NCBI GenBank assembly: GCA_963802355.1
Contig: CAWDIV010000001.1
Span: forward strand, 62,001 to 126,000
Length of the DNA: 64,000 nucleotides
Source: SG8-41 sp963802355
GTDB lineage: Bacteria > Pseudomonadota > Gammaproteobacteria > Burkholderiales > SG8-41
Direction: 5' to 3'
This document shows, piece by piece, positions 44,599 through 52,619 of this stretch. The position numbers and the translations under genes are program-made. Each line of letters opens with the position of its first letter. Position 1 is the stretch's first letter. The notes below the pieces were generated by a model. It made no database searches. It saw nothing but the letters and a program-made list of their open reading frames with translations, and was not told the DNA's origin.

Positions 44599-45051
44599 AT
44601 GAAAATCCGCGAATTGGGGCACGTCGTGCTGCAAGTCACCGATCTGGACCGGTCGCTCAAGTTCTACCGCGATACGCTGGGCCTGCCGCTGGTTTCGCTG
44701 GGCACGCCCCGCGGGCGGCGCATGGCTTTCTTCTCACTCGGCGAAAAGCATCACGACCTGGCCTTGCTGGAACTCGGGCCGGGAGCGGGGTCGAATGACC
44801 CTACCAGGGCCGGCGTGCTCCATGTCGCGTTCAAGATCGGCGACGATGTCGAAGCGCTGCGCGAGGCCAAGGCTCGTATAGATGCCGCGGGCGTCCCGGT
44901 AGTGCGCACCACCGAGCACGTAACGACGCTGTCGCTCTACCTCAGCGATCCCGACGGCATAACCGTGGAACTGTTCGTCGACACCGATCCCGCTACCTGG
45001 CGGGACCACCCGCAGGCCCTCGGCGCGATGGCGAAGCCGCTCGCGCTCTAG
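44599..45051 (+). CDS. VOC family protein (glyoxalase/extradiol-dioxygenase fold)
   Basis: A 150-residue protein from the ATG at 44599 (AAAGGGGCG upstream). It has two beta-alpha-beta modules: IRELGHVVLQVTDLDRSLKFY with a metal His, then GVLHVAFKIGDDVEAL (His), ending SLYLSDPDGITVELFVDTDP (Glu). These three ligands match metal-dependent VOC enzymes such as extradiol dioxygenases, glyoxalase I or fosfomycin-resistance proteins. The substrate cannot be assigned. Monocistronic. Confidence 0.88.
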   Translation: MKIRELGHVVLQVTDLDRSLKFYRDTLGLPLVSLGTPRGRRMAFFSLGEKHHDLALLELGPGAGSNDPTRAGVLHVAFKIGDDVEALREAKARIDAAGVPVVRTTEHVTTLSLYLSDPDGITVELFVDTDPATWRDHPQALGAMAKPLAL

Positions 45052-45064
45052 AGCATGCTTTGAA

Positions 45065-45440
45065 TAACCGTCGTGCCCGCGCAGGCGGGCATCCAGAGGT
45101 GGTTGACGGCACTGGGTTCCCGCCCCCGACTGGAACATTCGGGGGCGTAGCCTCTATCGCGGGAACGACGAAGTGCCGGTGGTCAGAGTTTCCCTAAGCC
45201 GTCGATCCGAGCCTCCGCGAGAGTAACGGCGCGCGACCACGCGTCGTGCGCGTCCAACGCGACTCAGCATGTGAGTTTCCCCGTACCTGTCGAAATACTG
45301 GCCGGGGAAACTCAGGTTGAGCGGTATCCGATCGAGAAAGCCTTTGTTAAAGAATCCGCGGGCCAGTAGCGACTACGGCTGCACCGTGGAAAATCAATCG
45401 AATCTTTCTGGATCCCCGCCGTCGCGGGGATGACGGCGCA
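45065..45440. repeat. paired proteobacterial CCCGCG-type repeats and TGAGTTTCCCCG palindrome
   Basis: CGTCGTGCCCGCGCAGGCGG with GGCATCCAG (45070-45097) and CTGGATCCCCGCCGTCGCGG with GGATGACGG (45409-45437) are opposite-facing members of the well-known CGTCATTCCCGCG...CGGGAATCCAG family. Between them TGAGTTTCCCCG (45272-45283) faces CGGGGAAACTCA (45303-45314). No gene in these 380 bases. Confidence 0.65.
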
Positions 45441-45465
45441 TCATTGCGATTGGCAATATGCGCCG

Positions 45466-45918
45466 TCACTTAGCGGATTCTTCCTCGGGCCAGTTCTTGA
45501 TATAGGTCTTGAGTAACCGGTTGTGGAAGCTGGTTTCCTTGATCACGGCGTTCGCAACGTCGTGGAACGAGATCACGCCAAGCAGCTTGTCGGCGTCTCT
45601 CACCGGCAGATAGCGGATGTGGTCCTTGTTCATGAGCTCGCGCAGGCTCTCGAGCGAGTCCTCGGGGTCGCCGCAGGGGGGATCCCTCAGCATGACGTCC
45701 CTGACTTTCGAGCCCCGGAGAGGCTGCCCTCGCTGCGCCTCGAGCGCCTTGAGAACCTCGCGGAAAGTAAGCATGCCGGCGAGCTTCGCTCCGTCCAGCA
45801 CCACCAGCGAGCCGATGTCGTGCTTAACCATCATGCCTACGGCATCGGAAACATTGCCCTGCGGCCCGATGCTGAAGATGGTCCCGCCTTTTATCTTCAA
45901 TATGTCCCGGATGATCAT
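45466..45918 (-). CDS. two-CBS-domain protein
   Basis: A 150-residue protein made of two CBS motifs: GNVSDAVGMMVKHDIGSLVV with LAGMLTFREVLK, then DPEDSLESLRELMNKDHIRY with LLGVISFHDVANAV. A stand-alone CBS pair binds adenine nucleotides and usually reports energy state to an unlinked partner. The tail (LKTYIKNWPEEESAK) is charged. It is divergent from the small DUF3096 membrane protein gene, sharing a 207-base spacer. Confidence 0.9.
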   Translation of the reverse strand: MIIRDILKIKGGTIFSIGPQGNVSDAVGMMVKHDIGSLVVLDGAKLAGMLTFREVLKALEAQRGQPLRGSKVRDVMLRDPPCGDPEDSLESLRELMNKDHIRYLPVRDADKLLGVISFHDVANAVIKETSFHNRLLKTYIKNWPEEESAK

Positions 45919-46125
45919 GAGCGCACCTCCGATAAGTGCAACGAGCGGTCATGGTCGACCGGCGGACGGCTGCCCCGCGCGCGACCGTGTCGCCCGATGC
46001 AAATGGCATAACCATTCTGATTTGATTGATAAAAAGACCCGGATTGCACGCCGTGCGATCCGCGCTGTCCAAGCGGGCAGCGCATCGCCAACCGGTGTGC
46101 ATTTCCGTGAAAAGGAGGAAACAAT

Positions 46126-46266
46126 ATGAACCTGACCGTCCACATCGGACCTCTGCTCGCCCTCATCGCCGGCATACTCATACTGATCATGCCGCGCCTG
46201 CTGAACTACATCGTAGCGCTTTACCTGATTATCATCGGTATCATCGGCCTGTTCGGGTTGCGCTGA
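46126..46266 (+). CDS. DUF3096-type small membrane protein
   Basis: A 46-residue protein starting MNLTVHIGPLLALIAGILI. It has two hydrophobic helices (about 7-22 and 27-43) joined by MPRLLNYIVA, ending IGLFGLR. This matches the DUF3096 family of tiny inner-membrane proteins of unknown role. AAAGGAGG stands nine bases before the ATG, one of the best ribosome-binding sites in the window. Divergent from the CBS-domain gene. Confidence 0.85.
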   Translation: MNLTVHIGPLLALIAGILILIMPRLLNYIVALYLIIIGIIGLFGLR

Positions 46267-46359
46267 AGGACGCCAACGCGGCTCCGTTTCACAGCGTCGG
46301 CCGCCGCCTAATTACGCGGCCGCAGTCAAGGACGCGCGGGGGCGGCTACCTCGATCGCC

Positions 46360-47304
46360 CTATTTGACCAGGCCCATGTGCTTGGCGACCTCCATGTACT
46401 CCTTGCCACGCTCCTTCATGAACTCGGCGTTCTTGTCGTAGGGAATGTCTACGACCTCGAACCCGCCATCCCGCATCCATTTGAGGATCTGCGGCTCCTT
46501 GTTGAGCGCCGCCATCATGTCGGAAACCTTCTTCTGCGCATCCCGCGGCGTGGATTTCGGAACCGCCACACCGCGATAAGCCCCGTCCACCCACCTGTAA
46601 CCAAGCTCCTTGAAAGTCGGAACGTCGGGGAACTCCGGATGCCGCTTTTCGAGCGCGACCGCGACCATCCGTATCCGGCCCTTCTGCTGCAACGCGACAG
46701 GCACGTAGGACATCGCGCCGGTGAGATGCTTGCCGATGACGGCCTGAACCAATTCGCCGGTGCCCTTGAACGGCACGTAGGTACTCTTCACGCCGGTATA
46801 TAGATTGAATTTCTCGTGCGCAAGGTGATTGGCCGAGAACGTGGCCGATCCGCCGAAGGTCAGCTCGCCCGGCTTGGCCTTCCCGGCTTTCACGAGGTCG
46901 GCGAAGGTCTTGTACGGGCCATCGGCAGCGACGACGATCGCATCGGCGGTGTAATGAAACCAGTACGCGGGGGTGATATCCGCCGTCTTGTACTGAACCT
47001 GCCCTTCGAGCGGCTGCAGCACGATGTGCGGCAGATTGCACCCCATGATGGTGTAACCGTCGGCTGACATGCCGTTCAATTGCGACCACGCGAGGCCGCC
47101 GCCGGCGCCCGGCTTGTTAACCACGATCAGCTCATGCTTGTACTTGTTCCGGAAGACCGCCTGTTGCCAGCGCGCCATCACATCCGACTCTCCGCCGGGA
47201 ACGAACGGAATGATGTACTGCACGTTCTTCTCGGGAAATCCCCACGCTACCGGCGTGATCGACGCCAAGGCACCCAGTATCAGCAGCAAGCGACCGAATT
47301 TCAT
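46360..47304 (-). CDS. TctC/Bug-type solute-binding protein
   Basis: A 314-residue periplasmic protein with signal peptide MKFGRLLLILGALASITP (cleavage near AWG). Signatures are FPEKNVQYIIPFVPGGESD, NKPGAGGGLAWSQLNG, TFADLVKAGKAKPGELTFGG and STYVPFKGTGELVQAVIGKH. It is a more distant Bug branch than the others in the window. The next gene downstream is the MITE-free DUF3096/CBS pair on the other strand, and the CaiB gene lies upstream on the same strand. Confidence 0.9.
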   Translation of the reverse strand: MKFGRLLLILGALASITPVAWGFPEKNVQYIIPFVPGGESDVMARWQQAVFRNKYKHELIVVNKPGAGGGLAWSQLNGMSADGYTIMGCNLPHIVLQPLEGQVQYKTADITPAYWFHYTADAIVVAADGPYKTFADLVKAGKAKPGELTFGGSATFSANHLAHEKFNLYTGVKSTYVPFKGTGELVQAVIGKHLTGAMSYVPVALQQKGRIRMVAVALEKRHPEFPDVPTFKELGYRWVDGAYRGVAVPKSTPRDAQKKVSDMMAALNKEPQILKWMRDGGFEVVDIPYDKNAEFMKERGKEYMEVAKHMGLVK

Positions 47305-47384
47305 TCGTTTCCTCCCCCTGTTTTCAGACTTTTCAGAGCAGCCATCATACCATCGCGCGTTTCCAGAACGGTCGTTCAGTCACG

Positions 47385-47447
47385 CGTCTCGGGTCAAGGG
47401 GGTCAACACCATTAGACACGCGACTCGCGACCCGCGACTCACAGACT
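47385..47447. repeat. CGCGACTCGCGACCCGCGACTC repeat
   Basis: The words CGACTCG, CGACCCG and CGACTCA stand in tandem just beyond the CoA-transferase stop, preceded by GCGTCTCGGGTC. This is a GC-shifted form of the GTGACTCGTGACTCG repeat. Confidence 0.6.
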
Positions 47448-48644
47448 TCAAATAACGCCGCGTTGCTTCAATTCCCGCTGCTCATCAGCGCTGTAGCCCA
47501 GGGCGCCGAGGACTTCGGCGTTGTGCTCGCCGAGCTCCGGCCCGACCCAGCGCGTTGCTCCCGGCGTTTCCGACATCTTCGGCACGATGCCCGGAAGGTG
47601 TACCGGCTGGCCGTCTTTGAGGCGGAACTGCCGGATCATCTCGCGCGCGGCGTAGTGGGCGTCGGCGGCGATGTCGGCGACGTCGTAGATTTTTCCGCTC
47701 GGGACGTCCGCGCGCTCCAACACACGCAGCACTTCGTCGAGGTCGCGCCCCGCGACCCACTCTCCGATCACGCGCTCGATCTCGTCCGTGCGCGCAACGC
47801 GGCCGTCGTTGTGGGCGAGCGTCGGATCGACGGCAAGGTCCGACCGCCCGATCGCGTTCATCATCCGCTTGAAGATGGAATCGGCGTTGGCGCCGATCAC
47901 CACATACTTTGCGTCGCGCGTGACATAGGTATTGGAAGGGACGATGCCGGGAAGAGAAGCGCCGCTCCTCTCGCGAACGAAGCCGTACATCGCGTACTCC
48001 GGCAGGACGCTCTCCATCATATTGAACACGGCTTCGTATAGCGCAACATCCACGTACTGGCCGCGGCCGCCGTTTACGGTACGGTGGTGCAAGGCCATCA
48101 ACGCGCCGATGACGCCATGGAGCGCGGCTATGGAATCGCCGATCGAGACTCCCACACGGACCGGTGGCCGGTCGGGATAGCCGGTCACATAGCGCAGGCC
48201 GCCCAGGGATTCGGCGATAGCGCCGAAGCCGGCGCGGTCGCGATACGGACCGGTCTGCCCGAACCCCGAAAGCCGCACCATGATCAACCCGGGATTGAGC
48301 GCGGAGAGCGTGTCCCATCCCAGCCCCCATTTTTCCAGCGCGCCGGGACGGAAGTTTTCCACGACGATGTCGGCGCCCGCCGCGAGCTTGCGCACGATTT
48401 CCTGCGCCTCGGCGTGCTTCAAGTCGAGGGTCACCGATTTCTTGTTGCGCGCCTGCGCATACCACCACAGGGAAGTGCCCCGGTGCAGCTTGCGCCACTT
48501 TCGGAGCGGGTCCCCGCCGTGCGGCGGCTCGATCTTGATGACTTCTGCGCCAAACTCGGCCAGCAGGCGCGCGCAGAACGGCCCCGCGATCAGCGTGCCC
48601 AACTCGATGACCTTGATGCCCTGCAGAGGAAAAGGCTTCTCCAT
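47448..48644 (-). CDS. CaiB/BaiF family CoA transferase
   Basis: A 398-residue class III CoA transferase, intact. Landmarks are LQGIKVIELGTLIAGPFCA, EFGAEVIKIEPPHGGDPLR, RNKKSVTLDLKHAEAQEIV, the region with the catalytic Asp NFRPGALEKWGLGWD, GFGQTGPYRDRAGFGAIAES and the C-terminal LGALGYSADEQREL. It transfers CoA between carboxylic acids. It is followed by the TctC gene at 46360-47304 on the same strand, fitting uptake and activation of one acid. Confidence 0.93.
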   Translation of the reverse strand: MEKPFPLQGIKVIELGTLIAGPFCARLLAEFGAEVIKIEPPHGGDPLRKWRKLHRGTSLWWYAQARNKKSVTLDLKHAEAQEIVRKLAAGADIVVENFRPGALEKWGLGWDTLSALNPGLIMVRLSGFGQTGPYRDRAGFGAIAESLGGLRYVTGYPDRPPVRVGVSIGDSIAALHGVIGALMALHHRTVNGGRGQYVDVALYEAVFNMMESVLPEYAMYGFVRERSGASLPGIVPSNTYVTRDAKYVVIGANADSIFKRMMNAIGRSDLAVDPTLAHNDGRVARTDEIERVIGEWVAGRDLDEVLRVLERADVPSGKIYDVADIAADAHYAAREMIRQFRLKDGQPVHLPGIVPKMSETPGATRWVGPELGEHNAEVLGALGYSADEQRELKQRGVI

Positions 48645-48649
48645 AGTGA

Positions 48650-48745
48650 AGGTGAGCAGTGAGCGGTAAGCAGTGCGCCGACGAACAGTGAGCAGTAAGC
48701 GGTGAGCAGCGAGCGGGAACTTCTACGCTTACCGCTTACCGAGTT
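48650..48745. repeat. GTGAGCAGTGAGCGGTAAGCAG repeats
   Basis: GTGAGCAGTGAGCGGTAAGC and ACAGTGAGCAGTAAGCGGTG with AGCAGCGAGCGGG stand upstream of the CoA-transferase start. CGCTTACCGCTTACCGAG on the other side is the inverted form. At least eight words of seven bases occur. Confidence 0.7.
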
Positions 48746-48767
48746 CGGTGATTATAATTCTTTCGCC

Positions 48768-49598
48768 GTGAAACGCATGCTCGCAGCTCTGGCGGTCCTC
48801 CTCCTTGCAGGGTGCGCGGCCGTGCAGCCTCAACGGGACGCGCCCGCCGGGGGGCTCGAGCGGTTCGAGACGCTGGCAACTGACGACCGAGTACGTTACG
48901 AGCCCGGCGCGCAGCGCTACGCTGAGCGCGTGTCGGAATTGCTCTCGGCCGCCGTCGCCCAGGTCGAAGCCGGCCACTACCGCCCGTTCGCCGGGCCGGT
49001 CATCGTCTATGTCTGCGGCAGCTATGCATGTTTCGAGCGCGAACTGCATGGCGCTACACGTTTCACCGCCGCGGTGATCTACGACAATCGCCTGCTGCTC
49101 GCGCCGCGCCTGTTCGATCGCGAGCCCGCACGGTTGTATCCAATTCTCGTGCACGAGTTGTCACACCTACATCTGGGCCAGCTGCTCGGACACTATTCGA
49201 TGCGCATCCCGGTGTGGTTCCACGAGGGCCTGGCGTCACTCGTCGCCTCGGGCGGGGGCGCCGACCTCGTAGACGAAGAGGAAGCGCGCCGCGCCATCAG
49301 CGCGGGAGCGCACTTCCTGCCGGATGCGGCGCACGATGAAATGCATCGCAAGTATGCGGACCACTGGCGTCTCCGGATCGGGATGCTCTACCGCCAGAGC
49401 ATGATGTTCCTGGCCCACCTCAGGGCCGCCGGTGAGGAGCGTTTCCGCGATCTGCTCGAAGACCTGCAACAGCGGGCTTCGTTCGATGAGGCATTCAGCG
49501 CAGCCTTCGGCGCCGGCGCGCTTGAACTCGCGCAGCGCTTCTTTGGCGGCCTTGGCTGTCCGCAGCCCGCTTGCGGAACGCCCGCCGGATCTCCTTAG
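48768..49598 (+). CDS. lipoprotein with gluzincin (peptidase MA-like) site
   Basis: A 276-residue protein from the GTG at 48768 (ATG at 48777 is an alternative). The leader VKRMLAALAVLLLAGCAA carries a lipobox LAGC. The zinc-peptidase motif HELSHLHLG is followed about 20 residues on by WFHEGLASLVA, giving the HExxH...E arrangement of the peptidase MA family (PF13485). The rest is helical (MLYRQSMMFLAHLRAAG). It is probably an outer-membrane-anchored protease acting in the periplasm. No partners visible. Confidence 0.8.
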   Translation: MKRMLAALAVLLLAGCAAVQPQRDAPAGGLERFETLATDDRVRYEPGAQRYAERVSELLSAAVAQVEAGHYRPFAGPVIVYVCGSYACFERELHGATRFTAAVIYDNRLLLAPRLFDREPARLYPILVHELSHLHLGQLLGHYSMRIPVWFHEGLASLVASGGGADLVDEEEARRAISAGAHFLPDAAHDEMHRKYADHWRLRIGMLYRQSMMFLAHLRAAGEERFRDLLEDLQQRASFDEAFSAAFGAGALELAQRFFGGLGCPQPACGTPAGSP

Positions 49599-49894
49599 CC
49601 CGCATGTGTCACGGGTAATAGGGGTTGGGAGGTTCTGTGGACGGGGACGCTTCGGTCAGCATGCGGAGCATGCGGGCTGAGTACTTTGACCAAGCGGCCG
49701 GATTGCAGTGGCTATCCTTCGGTATCCGTTTTCGGATTCAACGTCATTGCGGAATCCGACACGGCACGACTACACGTTGCCTTACGATTTCGTCGCCTCC
49801 AAACGACACAATACCGAAGCATTCCGGGGAATTCATGGAACCGGCAGTCACTCTAACGAGTGCAGCACTTTGTCAATCCTGTAAGGAGACGGTA
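49599..49894. other. spacer before the stress-protein cluster
   Basis: About 295 bases without a gene. It has GGGGACGCTTCGGTCAGCATG and a CATGCGGAGCATGCGG direct pair (49659-49674). The 40 bases before 49895 include AATCCTGTAAGGAG, the ribosome-binding site of the glycine-zipper gene. Confidence 0.4.
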
Positions 49895-50119
49895 ATGCGT
49901 ACCTTGAAAGCGAGTCTTGCAATGGCGTTCCTGCTTGCCCTGCCCGCGTGCTCGGGAATGACGTCGTCGGAAAAAGGAACGGTAGCGGGCGCAGCCGTAG
50001 GCGGTGTGGCGGGTAGCGCCTTAACCGGCGGCAGCGCGCTCGGCACGATCGGCGGCGCAGTAGGCGGCGGCATCATCGGCCACGAGGTCGGCGAAAGTCG
50101 TGACCAGCGCCGGCGGTAG
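49895..50119 (+). CDS. glycine-zipper lipoprotein
   Basis: A 74-residue protein from the ATG at 49895 (AAGGAGACGGTA upstream). The leader MRTLKASLAMAFLLALPAC ends in a lipobox LPAC. The rest is a glycine-zipper (GTVAGAAVGGVAGSALTGGS, GTIGGAVGGGIIGHEVGE) typical of small outer-membrane proteins of the OsmB/Rick-17kDa-like 2TM group. These respond to osmotic or envelope stress. First gene of a run of small same-strand genes (to 51770). Confidence 0.85.
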   Translation: MRTLKASLAMAFLLALPACSGMTSSEKGTVAGAAVGGVAGSALTGGSALGTIGGAVGGGIIGHEVGESRDQRRR

Positions 50120-50213
50120 CGCGACGGAATGTCTCGCGCGCAGCGGGGACCCTTGGGGTCCCCCTGTGCGGGAGGGAAACAAAACGCCTTGATTTGATCG
50201 AAAGGAGCCATGC

Positions 50214-50499
50214 ATGCGAGCCCAGAGTAGCAAGCAGAAATCCAAACCGCAGGCCAAGCACAAGCTGAATGTCAACAAGGAATATGGGGAAGGCAACTAC
50301 AGAGCTTCGCGCGAGTACAGCGGCGACGGTGGAATTCGTGAAATCCGGCCACGTGGATGAGGCAACCAGGAACGCGAAGCCGCGCAGCCCGCAAGAGCAG
50401 GAAGAGATGCGCAAGGCCGAACAGGCCGGCCGTACGAGGAGCAAGGGAGAAGATCCCAGGCTCTATAGAGGCAGCCGCAAGTCGAGCGATCTCGAGTAA
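50214..50499 (+). pseudogene. small charged hypothetical protein, frameshifted
   Basis: From the ATG at 50214 (AAAGGAG upstream) the frame gives KPQAKHKLNVNKEYGEGNYR and then ASREYS before drifting to a stop. One G fewer near 50322 leads into the neighbouring frame: ATVEFVKSGHVDEATRNAKP, then RSPQEQEEMRKAEQAGRTRS to the stop at 50499. The corrected protein is about 94 residues, very polar, with no membrane segment. Similar small proteins accompany CsbD and entericidin genes in betaproteobacteria. The function is not known. Confidence 0.65.
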
Positions 50500-50695
50500 T
50501 CCTAGCCTTATCCGCCGCTAGCAGGACGTGCGTCTCCCGGCTTCAACTCCTCGATCCGAGTGCGAGGTCATATCCATCGGGCATAGTTGGAACGGGACAA
50601 GTTGTAGTTGCAGCCCTACAACAGAAACGTGCGGTACTGCGGAAATTTTTTGCCTCGACCGCGGTCACTATCAGCAGAGCAGGCCCGCCCGTCCG
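50500..50695. other. spacer before entericidin gene
   Basis: About 200 bases without a gene. TGTAG TTGCAGCC CTACA is a short hairpin near 50603-50620. No known RNA recognised. Confidence 0.35.
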
Positions 50696-50714
50696 GGCGA
50701 GCGCTCGCCTTTTT
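50696..50714 (+). terminator. rho-independent terminator
   Basis: GGCGAGC/GCTCGCC is a perfect 7-bp palindrome followed by TTTTT. It ends transcription from the left, 15 bases before the entericidin start. It may therefore also act as a attenuator for that gene. Confidence 0.75.
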
Positions 50715-50728
50715 GAATGGAGGCAGTC

Positions 50729-50866
50729 ATGCAAAAACTCATAGCGTTTTGCCTGTTGTTGATGTCGGCCTGGCTGGCCGGCTGTAACACGATGGAAGGT
50801 CTGGGCAGAGACGTCGAGCGCGGTGGTGAGAAGCTGCAGGGCGAGGCCAGGGAGAACCGGCGTTAA
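50729..50866 (+). CDS. entericidin A/B family lipoprotein
   Basis: A 45-residue lipoprotein. The signal peptide MQKLIAFCLLLMSAWLAGC has the lipobox LAGC, and the mature part NTMEGLGRDVERGGEKLQGE is the entericidin signature. Family members are small stress-induced (stationary phase, osmotic) envelope toxins/antitoxins. TGGAGG stands six bases before the ATG. It follows a terminator, so it has its own promoter or relies on read-through. Confidence 0.93.
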   Translation: MQKLIAFCLLLMSAWLAGCNTMEGLGRDVERGGEKLQGEARENRR

Positions 50867-50923
50867 GCTGCAGTTTCAAGGACCAGTTCCGAATTCATTA
50901 TCTATCGACTCAAAGGAGCAGCC

Positions 50924-51139
50924 ATGAACTGGGAACGCATCGAAGGCAACTGGAAGCAAATGAAGGGTAGGTTCAAGGAGCGGTGGGGCAAGCTTACCGA
51001 CGATCAACTCGATGTCATCGGCGGCAGGCGCGAGCAACTCTTGGGCGCAATCCAGGAATCCTATGGTATCGCCAAGGACGAAGCCGAGCGCGAAGTTAGC
51101 GCTTGGGAAGCTCGCAACCGGCGCTTGTTCAACGATTAA
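50924..51139 (+). CDS. CsbD family stress protein
   Basis: A 71-residue helical protein with the CsbD core: NWERIEGNWKQMKGRFKERW, KLTDDQLDVIGGRREQLLG, then IQESYGIAKDEAEREV. Members are sigma-factor-controlled general stress proteins of unclear action. AAAGGAGC precedes the ATG. It lies between entericidin and the Cys-repeat protein, all on one strand. Confidence 0.95.
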   Translation: MNWERIEGNWKQMKGRFKERWGKLTDDQLDVIGGRREQLLGAIQESYGIAKDEAEREVSAWEARNRRLFND

Positions 51140-51197
51140 CCTGAGGCACGCCGGGAACCGGCCGTTCCCGCAAGCCACAGAATCAGAGGAGATTCAG

Positions 51198-51770
51198 ATG
51201 AAAATTAAATTGATGGTACTTGCAATGACAGCGGCGCTCGGGTTCTCCGGCATGGGGTATGCGGCTCTCTCCAAGGAGGAGCGGAAGGCCGAGCAGGATC
51301 GTATCAAGACTGAATACAAAGCGGCGAAGGATAAATGCGATGGGCTGAAGGGCAATGCCAAGGATGTATGCGTGGCCGAGGCGAAAGGCGCCGAGAAGGT
51401 CGCGAAGGCAGAACTCGACGCGAAGGACAAGGGTACTCCGAAGGCACAGGCCAAAGTAAAGGAAGCCAAGGCCGAAGCCGAGTACAACGTGGCGAAAGAG
51501 AAGTGCGACGACCAGAAGGGCAACGCCAAGGACGTCTGCAAGAAGGACGCGAAGGCGGCGTATACCCGTGCGAAAGGCGACGCGAAGGTTGCGCGTGAAT
51601 CCGGCGAAAGCAAGAAGGACGCGCGCGAACGCGTGGCTGAGGCCAAGAAGGACGCGAAACAGGATACCGCCGCGGCCGAGTACAAGGCCGCTCGCGAGCG
51701 CTGCGATTCTCTGGCGGGCGATGCCAAGAACCGTTGCATCAGCGACGTGAAGGCGCGGTACGGGAAGTAA
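51198..51770 (+). CDS. exported lysine-rich protein with threefold Cys repeat
   Basis: A 190-residue protein with signal peptide MKIKLMVLAMTAALGFSG (cleavage near GYA). The mature part is helical, very rich in Lys, Ala and Glu. It has three copies of a motif with paired cysteines: KCDGLKGNAKDVC (about 49-61), KCDDQKGNAKDVC (about 106-118) and RCDSLAGDAKNRC (about 171-183). Each is preceded by EYKAAKD/EYNVAKE. Each pair could form an intramotif disulphide. Such proteins are common next to CsbD and glycine-zipper genes in betaproteobacteria. The function is unknown. AGAGGAG upstream. Confidence 0.85.
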   Translation: MKIKLMVLAMTAALGFSGMGYAALSKEERKAEQDRIKTEYKAAKDKCDGLKGNAKDVCVAEAKGAEKVAKAELDAKDKGTPKAQAKVKEAKAEAEYNVAKEKCDDQKGNAKDVCKKDAKAAYTRAKGDAKVARESGESKKDARERVAEAKKDAKQDTAAAEYKAARERCDSLAGDAKNRCISDVKARYGK

Positions 51771-51779
51771 AGGAACGGC

Positions 51780-52072
51780 GGGGAACGGGCCCCTTCCGGC
51801 AAGATCTGTCGGAGCCTTCCCGTTCCCCCGGTGCCTTACATGGCACTGAGACGTACTGGAAACAACGGATGGCCCCTTCCTGAAATTCCCAGGGGCCTTC
51901 CCATTTCCCCGGTAAGGAGTGGCGGGCGCGGGCCCGTTCCTGCAAATTCGCGAGGGTCCTTCCCGCGCCCTCCCACACTCCTCGTCGCGCGATGAACCTT
52001 ATTCGCTAGAGAGCGAGTCCGGGAACGGGCCTCTCCGGGCAAGATCTTTCGAAGCCTTCCCCTCCCCCCACC
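51780..52072. repeat. array of four GC-rich hairpins
   Basis: Four units of 50-55 bases lie in a row: 51783-51831, 51858-51910, 51922-51977 and 52019-52070. Each starts with a G-rich arm, has a (G)GGCC-TTCC-GCAA-like inner part and ends CCTTCCC plus a complementary C-rich arm. Unit 1 has GGGGAACGGG/CCCGTTCCCC and unit 3 has GGGCGCGGG/CCCGCGCCC, so the sequences differ but pairing is kept. No coding frame runs through. Confidence 0.75.
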
Positions 52073-52444
52073 GGCAATGAACATGTAATCGCGCTATGCA
52101 AGGGCTTGTGGGCACGTTTTTTGGGTTCGGGGGCGCGATTGTCGGGCTGCAACGACACCCTAATTGTCTTTATCACTCAAACACATGACTGCGGGCGTAG
52201 AGCTAGCTGTCGCTTTGTGGCGACAAATTACTTGGGGGAGCACGTTGCTTGTGTAGCTAAGTTCTTGTTAGGAATGAAAACCGCGAGCTGGCACGACATG
52301 TGCATATGCAAGCGGCATGCACCGGCAACGGCACTTTGCCATGTGGAGACAACCAGGCAACCGGTCACGAGATTGGTAAACGCGTGAATAAAGGTTAACC
52401 GTCACGCGCTGTTCCAAACAGAGTTCCATCCCTCCCCTGTTTTC
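52073..52444 (+). other. unassigned region ending in a terminator
   Basis: About 370 bases without a convincing gene; a frame at 52106-52387 is cysteine- and tryptophan-scattered and has no family look. As a strong terminator follows at 52445, the region may give an untranslated RNA. I recognise no known RNA family. CGCGTGAATAAAGGTTAACC and CGTCACGCG near 52380-52408 form a weak stem. Confidence 0.35.
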
Positions 52445-52469
52445 CCCGGCTTATGCCGGGGTTTTTTTG
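52445..52469 (+). terminator. rho-independent terminator
   Basis: CCCCGGC-TTAT-GCCGGGG is a perfect 7-bp stem followed by seven T. It lies on the plus strand with no annotated gene ending just before it, so it marks the end of an unidentified transcript upstream. Confidence 0.85.
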
Positions 52470-52619
52470 TACAGCGGTGCGCCCGTGCCACTGGCACGAA
52501 GTATCGCAACCGGATAGATCACTTGCGAAGGCCGCCCGAAGCGCACCGCTGGCATATGATAGGCTTCCGTTTCCGCCGCGCGACTCCGTCCAATCGTCGA
52601 ACCCCACAGCGAGGGGCCT

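Noticed and set aside
51783..52070. CRISPR-like array
   Set aside because: Four units are palindromic, unequal and diverged, with no constant repeat and unique spacers, and no cas genes are near.
52106..52387. 93-codon open frame before the terminator
   Set aside because: No ribosome-binding site, random-looking composition and no family resemblance; kept only as a possible untranslated RNA region.
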